8,146 bases of DNA from Candidatus Izemoplasmatales bacterium (GTDB lineage: Bacteria > Bacillota_I > Bacilli_A > Izemoplasmatales > Hujiaoplasmataceae). The stretch lies in contig JAQUZK010000053.1 in NCBI GenBank assembly GCA_028691335.1, positions 1-8,146 of the forward strand, read 5' to 3'. Below the pieces are notes generated by a model. That model had not been told where the DNA came from. It made no database searches and saw only the letters and a program-made list of their open reading frames with translations. This document shows positions 6,984-8,146 of the stretch, piece after piece. Every line of letters starts with the position of its first letter. The first letter of the stretch is position 1. The translations under genes and the position numbers were made by a program.

Positions 6984-8146
6984 CTTGTTTACCTCCTTTA
7001 TGTTGCAGGATGGAACGCTGTCTTGCTTGTTCTTTCATTTCTGGAGTCCAGGATTTACTTTTTGACCTATGTTCCCAGTGATGTTTAATTATGGTTCCAT
7101 CCTTCATATGAAATTCTAATAGTCTATTTGGCATAACGATTATCTGTTTCACCTTTGAATTGAATATAGCATTATCGTATTGTTCTAACTTTAAAACGTG
7201 ATTAGAGGCTTCAACGATTATGTCATTTGGAACCATCTTTGCATGACATACTTCTTGTCCCATCTTCACTGATAAAGAACATAGCCATACAAGTTTTTGT
7301 CTCATTCTTTTTCTTGTATAGGATTTACCACATATCCCACATTTAACTTTACCAAGAAATGGATAATCCCCTCTTGGAGCATGTGGTTTATTTTTTTGTG
7401 CTCGTTCTTTTCTTATTTGTTCTGCTTTTTCAAAGATGTCTCTACTGATGATTGCTTCATGGTTATCTTTAATGAAGTATCTATCGAGTTCACCTTTATT
7501 GATGATTTGTCTTTTGGTTAAGTGGTTTTCACGATATGTTTTTTGGAGAATCAAATCTCCTGTGTAGTTTCTATTCTTAAGTATTTTCATAATAGAAGAA
7601 TGTCCCCACTTCTTTGTATGCATCGGCTTGATATTCTTTGAATCTAATATCTTCCTAATCGCATCAGCACCATGACCTTCTATATAAAGCTTAAAGATTA
7701 ATTTCACTACTTCAGCTTCTTCTGGAACAATCGTTAACTTCCTATCTTCTAACTTATATCCATAGGAGGATCTACCTCCCCATATCATTCCTTCTTGAAA
7801 GTCTTTTTTGATTCTCCATTTCATGTTTTCTGATACACTTCTTGATTCTTCTTGGGCAATAGAAGCTAGTAGTGTTAATATCATTTCACCTTCACCACTA
7901 TTGGAATGAATATTCTGTTCCTCAAAGAAGACATCCACATCAAGTTTGATTAGCTCTCTAACAACTTCAAGTAAAGTAAGGGTGTTTCTAGCAAACCTTG
8001 ATATCGACTTGGTAATAATCATATCAATCTTACCATTTCTACAATCTGTGAGAAGTTGTTGGAACTCTTCTCTTGATTCATTTGTACCAGTCGCAGCTTC
8101 ATCAGCATAAACACCTACAAATTGCCATTCACTATTACTTTGAATA
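6976..8146 (-). CDS. Large serine recombinase, N-terminus beyond window edge
   Basis: The frame is open from the TAA at 6976-6978 to the right edge, giving 389 visible residues. The ATG at 8022 is internal: upstream codons continue the catalytic domain (SEWQFVGVYADEAATGTNES), matching the WEYTKVYADEGISGTS region of the neighbouring recombinase. The nucleophilic serine should lie some tens of residues beyond the edge. Visible parts are KSISRFARNTL with its two arginines, SIAQEESRSVSENMKW, the recombinase domain, and a zinc ribbon with four cysteines (visible residues 269, 272, 289, 300). Unlike its neighbour it has almost no coiled coil: the zinc ribbon passes quickly to a FHMKDGT segment that aligns with FHFKDGT at the neighbour's C-terminus, then a tail with SKSWTPEMKEQAR. 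It overlaps the next gene by 8 bases. The pair probably acts together, as CcrA/CcrB-type pairs do, but this is inferred. Confidence 0.93.
   Translation of the reverse strand, partial: IQSNSEWQFVGVYADEAATGTNESREEFQQLLTDCRNGKIDMIITKSISRFARNTLTLLEVVRELIKLDVDVFFEEQNIHSNSGEGEMILTLLASIAQEESRSVSENMKWRIKKDFQEGMIWGGRSSYGYKLEDRKLTIVPEEAEVVKLIFKLYIEGHGADAIRKILDSKNIKPMHTKKWGHSSIMKILKNRNYTGDLILQKTYRENHLTKRQIINKGELDRYFIKDNHEAIISRDIFEKAEQIRKERAQKNKPHAPRGDYPFLGKVKCGICGKSYTRKRMRQKLVWLCSLSVKMGQEVCHAKMVPNDIIVEASNHVLKLEQYDNAIFNSKVKQIIVMPNRLLEFHMKDGTIIKHHWEHRSKSKSWTPEMKEQARQRSILQHKGGKQDA
6991..6999 (-). promoter_or_regulatory. Ribosome binding site inside the upstream recombinase gene
   Basis: AAAGGAGGT on the minus strand, a near-perfect Shine-Dalgarno sequence, lies 7 bases before ATG 6983. 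The same bases encode part of the Lys-Gly-Gly-Lys near the C-terminus of the upstream recombinase. The arrangement should give coupled, comparable output of both recombinases. Confidence 0.88.

Noticed and set aside
7297..7521. Plus-strand open frame of 74 codons
   Set aside because: It is opposite the zinc ribbon region of the upstream recombinase; its aromatic and Cys-rich product is an antisense shadow.
1..8146. Mycoplasma-type code with TGA as Trp
   Set aside because: All genes read full length with the standard code, Trp is TGG in the conserved motifs checked, and TGA serves as the stop of the HEPN-like gene and the complete recombinase.
1..8146. CRISPR arrays, tRNA or rRNA genes, insertion sequence ends
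   Set aside because: No regularly spaced repeats, cloverleaf-like segments, rRNA-like stretches or terminal inverted repeats were seen, and coding genes fill nearly the whole window.

Overview
The window is strongly AT-rich, and every gene I can support lies on the minus strand, so transcription runs from high to low coordinates. Strong Shine-Dalgarno sequences sit 7 bases before almost every start. One TTG start is clearly supported, Trp is encoded by TGG and TGA is used as a stop. Together this suggests a low-GC Gram-positive bacterium (Bacillota or an Acholeplasma-like relative using the standard code), not a code-4 mycoplasma. I cannot name a species.

Right part (5403-8146): two tandem large serine recombinases. 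The upstream one runs off the right edge without its N-terminus and lacks a long coiled coil. The downstream one is complete (526 aa) and has the coiled coil. They overlap by 8 bases, and the ribosome binding site of the second lies in the last codons of the first. This is the integration/excision module of a mobile element.

Left part (1-5319): a closely packed cargo operon that appears to have its own extended -10 promoter at 5344-5352. In order it encodes an unrecognised small helical protein (115 aa), a four-helix membrane protein coupled to it through a TAATG overlap, a DUF2971-family protein starting at TTG, a HEPN-like protein with an R-x4-H motif, a DUF4365-type (PD-(D/E)XK-like) protein with a large unassigned C-terminal region, and the start of an unrecognised protein cut by the left edge.

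A candidate RNase (HEPN), a candidate nuclease (DUF4365) and a DUF2971 protein in one operon next to mobile-element recombinases suggest an uncharacterised defence or conflict system. The domain assignments rest on motifs read by eye, and the defence role is inferred from context. Three starts deserve attention: 5319 rather than 5400, TTG at 4507, and ATG at 2214 rather than TTG at 2220. No stretch above 300 bases is gene-free; the largest gap is the 83-base promoter region at 5320-5402.
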